Below, one piece after another: positions 10,388 to 21,321 of a stretch of DNA of 64,000 bases (the stretch's first letter is position 1; each line of letters opens with the position of its first letter). The position numbers and the translations under genes are program-made. The notes beneath the pieces were generated by a model. That model was not told the origin of the DNA and made no database searches. It saw only the letters and a program-made list of their open reading frames with translations. The stretch lies in contig NC_045429.1 of the NCBI RefSeq assembly GCF_902635505.1, forward strand, positions 427,641,669-427,705,668. Reading direction: 5' to 3'. The stretch is from Sarcophilus harrisii. Taxonomy: Eukaryota > Chordata > Mammalia > Dasyuromorphia > Dasyuridae.

Positions 10388-13300
10388 TTACTTGTAGTAA
10401 TGAAATCTTTGCTCTTGGCAATACTCATAGAGAGGAGTGATGCTACAGGGATATTGGGAACCTGAGTATGTTCTCACCCTTCCATAATATCCTCCTGTTC
10501 TCTGAGAACCAACTTCATCTTGGCTAGAGAGGCTGCACACTGTCTTACTTTCATTATTTCTATTCCCTGATGACTCATTATTGCTCTCCTCATACTGGAT
10601 GAATGTTGAGCCAATCGTTTTTCTCCCAAACTCCCCACAGCTACCATTTGAATTACATCTTTGTCTCTCTGAACTACATGTCTGTCCACCCACACTGGAT
10701 GTATGACTTCCAGAACTACAGTACTGAGCTGAACCTGAGCCATAAGTTCCAGAGATAGAAGATTGACACCCATATTGTGGATAGTCAGAGTACTGATCAC
10801 ATACAGACCCACATTGTCCGTAACTAGAGGACTGTTGTGAATTTGAATTGTATTGTTCTCCACAGTTTCCCGACTGACTGCCTGAACTCTGGCAAGTTGA
10901 CTGGCCTGATCCAGATCCATAACTGGAAGGTAGTCCTGAACCAGAACTACACTGTCCATAGTTAGAGTACTGTCCTTGTTCTCCACAACTTACTGACTGA
11001 CCACCCGAGCCAGATCCACAGCTAGAAGACTGACCATAGCTGGACCCTTGTTGCCCATAAGTAGAGGACTGACCTGAGCCAGACTGGCATTGTCCATAGC
11101 TGGAGGACTGATGTGAACTTGAACCACGTCTTTGCTGTCCACAACTCCCTGACTGACTACTTGAGCTGGATCCATGCCGTCTCTGACTAGATGACTGTCT
11201 TGAACTAGACCCATGTTGTCCAAAGTTAGATGATTCACCAGAGCAAGATCTGTGTCGCCCATAGCTAGAGGACCGATGTGAACTTGAACTACGCTCTTGT
11301 CGTCCACACCTCTGAGACTGACTACCTGAACTATATCTATATCTTCTCTGGCTAGAGGATTGACTAGAGCCATACCCACCACCAGAGGACTGACCATACC
11401 TGGACCCAGATCCTCCACAGCTAGAGGACCGATGTGAACTTGAACTATGTCCCTGTCGTCCACATCTCTCAGACTGACCACCTGAACTATATCTATATCT
11501 TCTCTGGCTGGAGGATTGACTAGAGCCAGATCCACCACTAGAGGACTGACCATACCTGGACCCAGACTGACCACAGCTAGAAGACTGATGTGAACTTGAA
11601 TTATAGCTTTGTTGTCCACAACTCCCTGAATGACCACTGGAACCTGACCCATGTTGGCCAAAGCCGGAGGACTGGCCTGAGCTAGATCCATGTTGGCCAA
11701 AGCCAGAGGACTGGCCTGAGCTAGATCCATGTTGGCCAAAGCCGGAGGACTGGCCTGAGCTAGACCCATGTTGGCCATAGCTGGAGGACTGGCCTGAGCT
11801 AGATCCATGTTGGCCATAGCCGGAGGACTGGCCTGAACTAGACCCATGTTGGCCATAGCCGGAGGACTGACCTGAGCTAGATCCATGTTGGCCATAGCCG
11901 GAGGACTGGCCTGAGCTAGACCCATGTTGGCCATAGCCGGAGGACTGGCCTGAGCTAGACCCATGTTGGCCAAAGCCGGAGGACTGGCCTGAGCTAGATC
12001 CATGTTGGCCAAAGCCGGAGGACTGGCCTGAGCTAGATCCATGTTGGCCAAAGCCGGAGGACTGGCCTGAGCTAGATCCATGTTGGCCAAAGCCGGAGGA
12101 CTGGCCTGAGCTAGATCCATGTTGGCCAAAGCCGGAGGACTGGCCTGAGCTAGATCCATGTTGGCCAAAGCCGGAGGACTGGCCTGAGCTAGATCCATGT
12201 TGGCCAAAGCCGGAGGACTGGCCTGAGCTAGATCCATGTTGGCCAAAGCCGGAGGACTGGCCTGAGCTAGATCCATGTTGGCCAAAGCCGGAGGACTGGC
12301 CTGAGCTAGATCCATGTTGGCCAAAGCCGGAGGACTGGCCTGAGCTAGATCCATGTTGGCCAAAGCCGGAGGACTGGCCTGAGCTAGATCCATGTTGGCC
12401 AAAGCCGGAGGACTGGCCTGAGCTAGATCCATGTTGGCCAAAGCCGGAGGACTGGCCTGAGCTAGATCCATGTTGGCCAAAGCCGGAGGACTGGCCTGAG
12501 CTAGATCCATGTTGGCCAAAGCCGGAGGACTGGCCTGAGCTAGATCCATGTTGGCCAAAGCCGGAGGACTGGCCTGAGCTAGACCCATGTTGGCCAAAGC
12601 CGGAGGACTGGCCTGAGCTAGATCCATGTTGGCCAAGCGGAGGACTGCCTGAGCGCCATGTTGGCCATAGCCGGAGGACTGCCTGAGCTAGATCCATGTT
12701 GGCCAAGCCGGAGGACTGCCTGAGCTAGATCCATTTGGCCAAAGCCGAGGACTGGCCTGAGCTAGATCCATGTTGGCCAAAGCGGAGGACTGCCTGAGCG
12801 CCATGTTGGCCAAGCCGGAGGACTGGCCTGAGCTAGATCCATGTTGGCCACAGCTGGAGGACTGACCTGAGCCTGTCCCATGTTGGCCATAGCCGGAGGA
12901 CTGACCTGAGCTAGATCCATGTTGGCCATAGCCGGAGGACTGACCTGAGCTAGATCCATATTGGCCAAAGCCGGAGGACTGGCCTGAGCTAGATCCATGT
13001 TGGCCAAAGCTGGAGGACTGGCCTGAGCCTGTCCCATGTTGGCCATAGCCGGAGGACTGGCCTGAGCTCGATCCATGTTGGCCATAGCCGGAGGAGTGAC
13101 CTGAGCCTGATCCATGGTGGCCATAGCTAGAGGACTGGCCTGAGCTAGACCCATGTTGGCCATAGCCAGAGGAGTGACCTGAGCCTGATCCATGGTGGCC
13201 ATAGCTGGAGGACTGGCCTGAGCTAGATCCATGTTGGCTATAGCCAGAGGAGTGACCTGAGCCTGATCCATGGTGGCTATAGCCAGAAGACTGATGTGAA

Positions 13301-16300
13301 CTAGAGTAATGTCCTGATCCTCCACAACTTTCTGAATGACTGCTGGAACCAGATTCACGATGCCCATAGCTAGAAGACTGACCTGGCCCTGACCCATGGC
13401 CATAGCCAGAAGACTGCCCTGAGCTAGATCCATGTTGTCCATAGCTAGAGGACTCACCTGAGCCTAACCCATGTTGTCCATAACCAGAGGATTGCCCTGA
13501 ACCTGACCCATATCTCCTATGGCTGGAGGACTGATTTGAACTTGAACTTTGTCTGTGTCTTCCCCAACTTTCTGACTGACTGTTTGAGCTAGAACCATGT
13601 CGTCTTTGCCTGGAAGATTGACCTGAACCAGACCCAAAGTTAGAGGACTGCCCCAAACCTGTCTCATATTGTCCATGGCTGGAAGACTGACCTGAACCAC
13701 ATTCACATTGCCCATGGCCTGAGGACTGTCCTGAGCCTGACTGATTTTGTCCATAATTGGAGTACTGCTCTGAGTCAGAACCACGTTGTCCCTGGCTTGA
13801 GTAGTGGCCTGAGTTTGATCCACCTTGTCCATAGTTAGAGGAATGGCTAGAGTTAGGCTGGTGTTGCTCATAGGTAGATGACTGCTCTGACTCATAGCTA
13901 GAAGAATGATGTGATCTAGAGCTGTGTCGTTGTCCCCTGTCTCTTCCTCTTTTAAACCCTTCTTCTGGTGCCTCAAATCTCCCTGTCTGGCTATTGCTGA
14001 ATCCACGACTTTCCTCTCTACTTGAGTGGCTGGTGCCATATTCATATTCTTCTCCTCCAGATTTTCTGGAGGGGCTAATACTTGTTTTATGTCTCCTCCC
14101 CACCTGCTTATTTGCTTTGGATCCACTACTACTCCCTGAGTGGCTTGAACTTGATCGATGATGGCTCCTTCTTGAGCCCTCCCCATGCCCTACATGATAT
14201 GAGGAATCATTTCTTTCCCCCCCTGGAGAGCCAGACCCTTGTCTGTGGCTCTTGGTCCTGTATGAATGCCCAGACCTGGATGACCCATATCCTTCTCTTG
14301 AACTCCAGCTTGAGTGACTGGAGTCTGACTCTTGCTCTGTTGACACTTCCTCTTCCTCTGATTTGTTTTGTGACTCCTGGTGATGACGACCTTGGTGTTT
14401 CTGCTTTGACCCTGAAGCATGGCAATATTCATTGACAACAGATTTATTGCAGGCCATGGTCAACTTGAATACCATCAGCAGATATTCAGTAAAGTCCACT
14501 CTTCTGTCATGATCCCGGTCTAAGATTTGCATGAAGACATCCACAGTATCAGGATTGTTGGGATTCTGTATAAGAACAAAGTATAAGCCTGTGAGTCTGA
14601 TGTCTATTCTTCACTTACTAAGTGAAGGAAGATTGTCAAAATTTATGTATTGGGAAGACCCCAGTGGATAGTAGCTTCATTTGGTCTGACAAAGCTCATA
14701 GGCATTAGGCAAAAAGAGATGGAAAGAATGAAAGCACAGGGATAAAGGGAATAAAACAAATGAACCTGGTGTATAAAAGGAGTCATAATATTCAACATAA
14801 TATGTTGAATGCAAATCAAGTATTTTGGGATCAATTATCATTTGATATGATACCACTTCACATTGTACTTAGCACATAGTAAGTGTTTTTATAAATGTTT
14901 ACTGACTGACTAAATGTGATTAATTTCCTATTAGTTACTCATCTTAATTTCCCTAGTTTGATTTTGGAAGCACTTTGTCACCTGTAGGGCCAGAGTGCCT
15001 GAAATGCTATTATTCAAAGGTTGATTGTTCTCTTCAGGGTTTGTAATTTCTCCTGGGAGAAGAGGAAGAGACCCAGTCAAGAATACATTCATATGAATTA
15101 GTTTTCAGATTGCCTTTCTCTGGCCAAAAAGAACTTGGGGGGGGGGGGAAGGAGAACCCTGTGCTAAGGTAGGGTCAATGATAGGGATAAGTATCCCTGT
15201 GTCTAAGAAGGACATAGAAAAATTAGAGGAAGGCATCTGAAAACAAATTTCATCTACATAATAACACTTTTTTTTCCAGGCATGTAAGTAATTGTAGTGA
15301 TTAATTAACTTATCTTTTATTTAGTGATTGTTTACTTTGTACAAGTATTGTCCAATGGCTACAATGCTGTGTTCATGTTGATTCATATTCAGATTCCATT
15401 TTTCATACTAATTTTGTGACCATGTTTATAATGATCACTAGGATTATAATATTATATATTAATACACATGATACATAACACAAAAATAACTTTATAAGTG
15501 CGTTTAATATATAACATTAAAATATTTCATAACAAAATATTTTATAGCATAAAATGTATAAATATAGTAATTGTTTATAATGGAAAGGATTTATATAGTA
15601 CTTTAAGGTTTGCAAAGCATTTTATAAATATTAGTTTATTTTATTCTCCCAGCAATCCTGAGAGGCAGGAACAATCATTATCCTTGTTATACTGAGGAAA
15701 CTGTGAGACTGACTGCCCAAGTTCTCACAGATAGTACCTTTTCTGAACCCCAGTTCATCTTGTATTCATGAATTTGAGTTTTTGAACTCCTGAAATCAGA
15801 TGCTTAATAAATGTTAGCTGTCTTGATTTGAATCTCATTTCATCACATTTTGCTCAGTGCTCTACTATGCCAAGACCTTTTTGGATCCTGATCCAAAGGA
15901 TCATCAGTGTATAAGCTTTCTATTTAGCAGGAAAAAATTTAAGGCTGAATTGTTAAGAATTAGAGAAACCTGACCAGTGGTTAAAAAATATTCTTAAACT
16001 TAAAGGTAGTAACACCATAAAGAAAGGCAAGACTATCATTGAGCCTTCCCTCAGGGTCACCTGGGTCTGTTATCTATAAACTAGGAATATGATAGCTCTA
16101 TTATAGATTCATTGGGAGGTTCAAAGGAAGTAATTCATGGATAGTATTTTGCAAACTTTAAAACATCACATACATGTTAGAAATGGTCATTACTATGTCA
16201 AATTCTGGAATGTTGCGTACTAGACTCTGAAGTGGGACACTGAGAATGTAAATCATCTTTGCCTGCTACTAAGCAGAAAAAAAGAAATCTTTGGGCAAGT

Positions 16301-16484
16301 CTAGCCTGGATACAAAACAAGTGATTATCTGATAGATAGAACTTACCTTCAGAAGTGGACCCATCTCTTTATTCAAAAGTTCCTTAAGTTCCTTTTTGCA
16401 CAAGGTGTCACATTCCTCATCCTGGCCACAATAATTGTAGAAGACATCAATTACGGTGACAATGCTTTTTAAGAGCTGAGACAT
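10388..16484 (-). CDS. HRNR-like: Hornerin/filaggrin-2-like S100-fused-type protein (two coding exons; frame broken in repeat array)
   Basis: Seen: coding exon 2 is 16347-16484 (46 codons from ATG at 16484; the exon starts about 16506 after a ...cccttcag acceptor, donor GTAAGT at 16346-16341). Exon 3 starts at 14565 after an ATACAG acceptor and ends at TAA 10388-10390. Exon 2 encodes MSQLLKSIVTVIDVFYNY and the first, S100-type EF-hand. Exon 3 opens NPNNPDTVD and carries a canonical loop DRDHDRRVDFTE. Then come YCHASGSKQK, an acidic/Ser-rich spacer with SISPSRKSGGEEYE, a long Ser/Gly/Gln/His repeat domain, QRRYRY modules and the tail TPLYEYCQEQRFHYYK. Known: SFTPs have exactly this layout and help build keratohyalin and the cornified envelope. 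The spacer and S100 domain resemble FLG2; the tail and position resemble HRNR. With the 19 missing bases at about 12630-12832 counted, exon 3 would be 1398 codons plus stop, giving about 1444 residues. Either the gene is intact and mis-assembled, or it is a recent frameshifted allele. I am sure of the family, less so of orthology. Confidence 0.9.
11640..13450 (-). repeat. 39-bp (13-residue) tandem coding array of the hornerin-like gene
   Basis: The unit encodes SGQSSGFGQHGSS and variants (Y for F, G for S, H for Q). From about 11960 to 12640 roughly 17 units are almost base-identical. From 12840 to 13450 the units are older and mixed, including a 78-bp higher-order pattern that alternates SGHSSGY and SGQSSSY. 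This matches the A-type repeats known from human hornerin and FLG2. Because 39 is a multiple of three, all three minus-strand frames stay open across the block; the Ser/Gly/Gln/His frame is the real one, since it continues into the EF-hand and the tail. Confidence 0.9.
12630..12832 (-). other. Cluster of small deletions in six consecutive repeat units
   Basis: Against the 39-bp consensus, six neighbouring units measure about 36, 34, 37, 37, 37 and 34 bases: 19 bases lost, mostly one base from short runs (gg, aaa, cc) plus two identical 4-base losses (ctagatcc to cgcc). Units on either side show no such loss. The reading frame changes across the block, and adding 19 to the exon 3 length (4178) gives a multiple of three. 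The pattern looks like a poorly polished consensus or gap fill rather than biological decay, but a real frameshift cannot be ruled out. Confidence 0.75.
14566..16346 (-). other. Intron 2 of the hornerin-like gene
   Basis: Bounded by GTAAGT and ATACAG. It holds a minus-strand MIR-type SINE fragment at about 15585-15760 ('gtttgcaaagcattttataaatatta...gaggaaactg') and a G-run at about 15137-15148. Nothing else is recognisable. Confidence 0.8.
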
Positions 16485-16998
16485 CTTGTTGTAAAGTGAG
16501 GTGGACCTGAAGGGTAGAGAAGAGCCATTTTTTATTTATCCTATTTTTTATTTATAATTATCTTATTTACCATTGCTTTTTCCTTCCTATACATCCTTGG
16601 TACTCATTATCAAGAAAAATAGTCATGCTTATATTTCATAACTCTGATCGCTTTCATCCCTGAAGCCCCTTACTGGCAAGGAATGGGATGGGGCTGATTC
16701 AACTCTTTTGTTATAATGAAACACCAATTGAGAGGTTAAGCTACTCATCTCAGTTAGTCAATAAAGACCTATTTATTAGAAAGTCTTGATTCTTACACAG
16801 GTATTAATACAGAAGGATTTCAACTTTTATGTCCTTTTCCTGGGGAAAGATTAAATGACTTGCTGTGTTCTGAACTCCCCCATATCTTTTGTCTGCATTT
16901 ACATATGGTTGTTTCTTATTCATTGCCTAAGTTCATTTCAATAACCTAGATTTAGCATTTAGAGGTGGTATTATTTGGATTTGTATTGCATATTTCTA

Positions 16999-17290
16999 GT
17001 TAGAGGTAGCAAGGTAGTACTGTGGTTAGTGTTAGGCCTAGAGGGAAAACTTGAGTTCAAATGCAACCTCAGATTGTTACTAGCTATGTGATCCCAGGCA
17101 AGTCATATAATCTCAGCCTGCCTCAGTTTCTTTAACTATAAAATAGGGATAATAATAACATCTATTTCACAGGGTTGTCCTACCCTCTTGTGAGGATCAA
17201 ATGAGATATAATTGAAGGCTGGGGATATCTTTTGCCTCTTTTTGTATCCCTAGTATTTAGTTAGTGCCTACCACATAGAAGATGATTGAC
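16999..17290 (+). repeat. MIR/THER-type SINE
   Basis: tRNA-like head ('agtactgtggttagtgttag'), the 'tagctatgtgatcccaggca' core, 'tgcctcagtttctt', and a tail ending 'tagtgcctaccacatagaag'. The order matches MIR-class SINEs read on the plus strand. Confidence 0.7.
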
Positions 17291-17324
17291 ATTTCACACA
17301 TAGACTGCTTAATCCATACTAGTT

Positions 17325-17562
17325 TCACTCTCTCCTTCCACATTCCCTCCCTCTTTTCTTCTCTTCTTCCTTCCTCTCTCCCTTCCTCCTTTTCTCCTTT
17401 CCTTCCTTCTTTCCTTCTTTTCTTCCTTCCTTCTTTCCTTCTTTCCTTCCTTCCTTCCTTCCTTCCTTCCTTCCTTCCTTCCTTCCTTCCTTCCTTCCTT
17501 CCTCTTCCTTCCCCCATCCCTCCCTCCTTCCTTCTTTCTTTCTTCCCTCCCTCCCTTTCACT
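17325..17562 (+). repeat. Pyrimidine tract with (CCTT)n core in intron 1
   Basis: Almost pure C/T on the plus strand, with a run of perfect ccttcctt at about 17440-17505. Long ORFs here on both strands are low-complexity artefacts. Confidence 0.95.
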
Positions 17563-18502
17563 GGACTAAAATCAATGACATAATTATATTTTATATACTT
17601 ATAACTTCAAATAGGGATTTTGAATTTGAATACATTCAACCACTTCACAAGATTCATTACTCACTCATCTCTGGACCTTACTGTGTATGACTTCATCATT
17701 CTTAGAATCTATACCTCTCTGGATTTGGACTCTAAATTGCATTACTTTTTTTGACTGCATCATCATACTGCTGACTTATAATGAGCTTATAGCTCTTTAA
17801 AGCCACTAGATCTTCACTGTTGTTTAATCATGCTTACTGCATTTTGTATTTGTAAAATTGATTCTTTTTTGACGCATATGATCTCTTTTGAATCTTATCT
17901 TATTAGAATCATCTTATGGTTTTAGCCCATCATATTCTTTTTTTGAATACTAATACATCCAATACATTTAGTTTTCACTTCACAAGAAAAAAAATTAACA
18001 GAAACAATTCAAGTCACAGGAAACTGATTGAGAGTTGATAGAATATCTATAAATTTAAAGACATTGACACTGTAGAAATCAGCAAGACATCACTACTATT
18101 TCCCCATCATCTTCCAGCCCATTTGAAAGAAATAGTCCAGCAATGCCAAGTTTGCATCAGTGATCTTAGAAAAAATAGATTTCTTTATTTTTCCCCATGA
18201 TAAAGAGGAAGGTGCACTATCAGTGATCTTGGGGCAGTTAAAGGACAACTTCAAGTAGCCCACTGTTTATGAGCACATTAGCAATATCATAACAAAGGGA
18301 ACTTTGAGGTCATCTTGTCTAATACCCTTATTTAGAGATAAGACTCAGAGGCTTAATGGCTATTAAGCAGAGTTAGACTCCAAACTGTTTTTCTTACTTC
18401 TCTTTCAGTATTCTTGTTGCTATATTATCCCAATTCCTAGATTTTCACTTATAGTGATCATGAAATGCTATAATATTCATCCAGCTAGGTAAATTGACTT
18501 AC

Positions 18503-18555
18503 CCTAGTTCATCAAAGGAACGGGTAGGATGGAGGCTGAACCAGCTTGCAGGGTA
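18503..18555 (-). other. Predicted non-coding exon 1 of the hornerin-like gene
   Basis: SFTP genes have a short untranslated first exon. About 2 kb upstream of exon 2 a TATAAA (18585-18580, minus strand) is followed about 30 bases on by a stretch ending at a strong donor, G|GTAAGT (GT at 18502-18501). That gives an exon of about 53 bases, the size expected for this family. It contains one tiny upstream ORF (ATG AAC TAG) near its 3' end. Joining it to the acceptor at 16507/16506 would place about 22 bases of leader before the start codon. The transcription start is inferred from TATA spacing only. A second GTAAGT at 18560-18555 lies too close to the TATA box to be the donor. Confidence 0.5.
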
Positions 18556-18579
18556 CTTACTGTCTAAAATGCTGTGAGT

Positions 18580-18645
18580 TTTATAGAGGATTTAAAGTGT
18601 CTACCTTAGGATGGTAACACCCACTTTGTGGGATGACCTGATTCA
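18580..18645 (-). promoter_or_regulatory. Predicted core promoter: TATA box and AP-1-like site
   Basis: TATAAA reads on the minus strand from 18585 to 18580. About 55-60 bases upstream is TGATTCA (18639-18645), a weak match to the AP-1 consensus TGA(C/G)TCA. Filaggrin-family promoters are known to be TATA-driven with a proximal AP-1 site. Further upstream, at about 18765-18775, is a CCACACC motif that could bind KLF-type factors. Function is inferred from position and motif only. Confidence 0.4.
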
Positions 18646-18659
18646 TTCCCAACCAAACC

Positions 18660-20350
18660 CAAACCTCCACCCCCATCTTTAGGAACATTTATTTAGTGAA
18701 CTGCTTTCTTACCTACTCATCTGTGATTGCATAGGCAGCTCCCCTATTTGGACCAGTATCAGCCACACCTTTCAGTGGATTTGAACATTGTACAGTAGGG
18801 CCTTTATTGTCGCCATAAACTTTCTGAGGATAGGGATTATAAGGTTTAGAGATGGCAAGAGGCTTAGTAATCATGTAATTCTACCCTCTTATTTTACAAA
18901 TGGGGAAACTGAGATCATGTCTTGTCCCTCTTATATTTTCCTCTCTTAGTAGTAGAAGGATCTTTGATCAGTTGCAGCCTCACATCCTTTTTCTCCTGTC
19001 ATAGGACAGAGTCAGTTCAGGGTGCACTCAGGGTTTAACCCATCAGTTTAAAAAACTAAATTTTTTTTTCAGTTCTAGACTACCCTTTGGCTGAAAAGAA
19101 AAAAAAAACACCCAAGAAATTTGTCATCCCCAAAGGCTTAAACAATGATTGGGCTCTGTGATGGCTTTTATAAACTCATTCATCCTCACTTCACCTATGT
19201 CTGTAAATATTATCTTCTCTGATTAGACTATAAATTCCTTGGAGGCAGGAATTGTTTTTGCTTTTCTCTTTGTATTCCAGGTGCTTAGTATAGCATTTGC
19301 TTATCAGTCAAACAGCAATTGTTTAAAACATTTGTTTTGATTTATTAATAAAGATGTATTTCTCTGGGATCCTTAGTCCCTGATATTGATAGGGACAATG
19401 GTGATTATCCCCAATTTGATCTGAAATTACCTCTGGGTAATTTGTTGATGTTCTTAAACCCCATCCCACCCCCCCCCAATCTCCTGAATGGGTTGAATTT
19501 CCAAAGCTCATGACTGAGTATGCCCAAGGCTTAGATCTCAGTTATCTCATCCACTTATCCCATTACATTTTTATGTATTTCATGTATAGTGTCTTTCAAG
19601 TCATATTCTATAACTTTTCAGAATCAAAATAACCATGGGGCTAAAGTCCATTGGAGTGAACGTGACACTGAATTCTCTAAGTCTGAGGTAGTGGATTGTG
19701 AGTTCTGACAAGTGCCAGAAAACTAGTTTTCTTCAACAGCAGAATGAATGCATTTTCCCCTTTTCCTTTCTTCCTTTCTTTTTACTCAGAAGATCTTTTT
19801 ACCAATTGCAGAGCTGCCTATTGCCAGATTGGTTTGGTTGTGGGATGATGAACTTTTTTTGGATCCAGTGACTGATGAACATTTTGTATAAAGTTGTAGA
19901 GAGGATGCAGTCTGATTAGTGGAGCGTACACACATAGATGAGATCCCAGATAATTGAGATCGTGACATCAGAGAGGCCTTGGCTACAAGTTGCTAGGCTT
20001 TATTCTCTTATGAAAAGGTTTTATTTTCATACTTTGCAAAACTATACTTGTATTAATAGAAATTGATGTAGAAAGCATGTAGGAATCCATAGACAAATGT
20101 GTTCAAGACAAGTAGGCAAAGCATTTGGACCAGAGTGTTAAAATATATAGCAGAATATAATGTAATATATATTATAATATAAATATAACAACAGGCCAAC
20201 AACAATAACAATAAATGATCTACTTTTAGAATAAAGACTCATACTTCAATAAATAATAGTAAAAGTTCTCTCATACATGCCATTAGATCAAATGTGGCCC
20301 CAAATTGCTTTTCTCCGAATAGTTTGTTTAGATTCAAAAGTGGAATCATA
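18660..20350. other. Upstream flank of the hornerin-like gene
   Basis: No gene. Fragment 18860-18940 resembles a MIR remnant and 19215-19325 is a tail of the 'aaattccttggaggcaggaa' type. A C-run sits at 19470-19480. Regulatory sequence of the gene could lie here, but nothing decisive is visible. Confidence 0.4.
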
Positions 20351-20359
20351 AGAGAACAA

Positions 20360-20600
20360 GTATTTTTGAAGCACTTACTTTGTGCCAGGCACTGTGCTAA
20401 GAGCTTCACAAATATTATCTCATTTGATATACCAAGAACCTTTTGAGATAGCTATTATTATAAGCCCTATTTTATAGTTGAAGAAACTGAGACAACCAGA
20501 GGTTAAGTGGCTTGTAGAAGATCACATAGCTAGAAGTATTTGAAACTGGATTTTTACTCACATCTTCCTGACTGGAGGTTCAGTGATCTGGGCGTTATGG
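20360..20600 (-). repeat. MIR-type SINE
   Basis: 'gaagcacttactttgtgccaggcactgtgctaagagc...' to 'atcacatagctagaagt...cttcctgactgg', a MIR read in reverse complement. Confidence 0.75.
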
Positions 20601-21321
20601 AGCTTCTTGGCTACCAAAAGACTTTCCATTGGCAATGTCTGCATGAACTCAGACAGAATCATTAATAACAAAGAAACATTGAACAGAGATGTGGAGTGCA
20701 GATTTTTTGGCTAGAACAGAAGGTTTCATGATGAAAATTCAGGATCAAGTCTTTGTCATCAAAAACTACAGAAAAGTTATCATTAAGGATTGAAGACTTG
20801 CCTATGCAAAGGGAACAGTGGAGAGAGTGCAGCACAATCTTTCAAGCTGAAAGTGCTTATTACTAAAAACCCAGCAGGAAAAGGTCTGATAGCTAGAGCT
20901 GTGCATCAGTAATTTGTCATCTTTCATGGGTGGACAGATTACAAAATCCCACTGCTCTCTGCTCCTTCTCAGTCTCTTTTGCTGGATTTTCATCTAAGTC
21001 ATACAAAAGAGACACCAAAGGTCTTCTTTTCTTTTCCTCTCTACAAATCTACCTAGTGAACTTATCAGCTCACATGCATTAATTAGTTCTATTTTGATGA
21101 TTCCCTGATTTAAATACCCAATTCTAATCTCTCTCCAAAGTTCCTTTTACATATACTTTTGTTCAATTTTTTAAAAAAATGCATTATTTTTATCAATCTG
21201 TGTAGTATTCTATAGAAAGTTGATTAGAGAAGAATAATAAAAGAATAGTGACCTGTTCTAGTTCTGTTTGTATCTGAATCCTATCAAAAAGAGAAGAGCA
21301 AGATGGTCAGGCTGAAGATAA

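Larger units (their letters stand above)
16507..18502 (-). other. Intron 1 of the hornerin-like gene (predicted)
   Basis: About 2.0 kb between the predicted exon 1 donor and the exon 2 acceptor. It contains a plus-strand MIR-type SINE (16999-17290) and a long pyrimidine tract (17325-17562). The stretch 17950-18480 shows only a weak SINE-like remnant near 18295-18400. Confidence 0.5.

Noticed and set aside
10990-12636. A 548-codon open frame with ALANMDLAQASPP repeats on the minus strand
   Set aside because: Shadow frame of the 39-bp coding array; it does not connect to the S100 domain or the conserved tail.
11640-13450. Possible CRISPR-like array (short regular repeats)
   Set aside because: Units are contiguous and coding with no spacers, in a vertebrate gene.
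14082-14435. Plus-strand open frame of 117 codons
   Set aside because: Antisense to the spacer of the hornerin-like exon 3; no protein character of its own.
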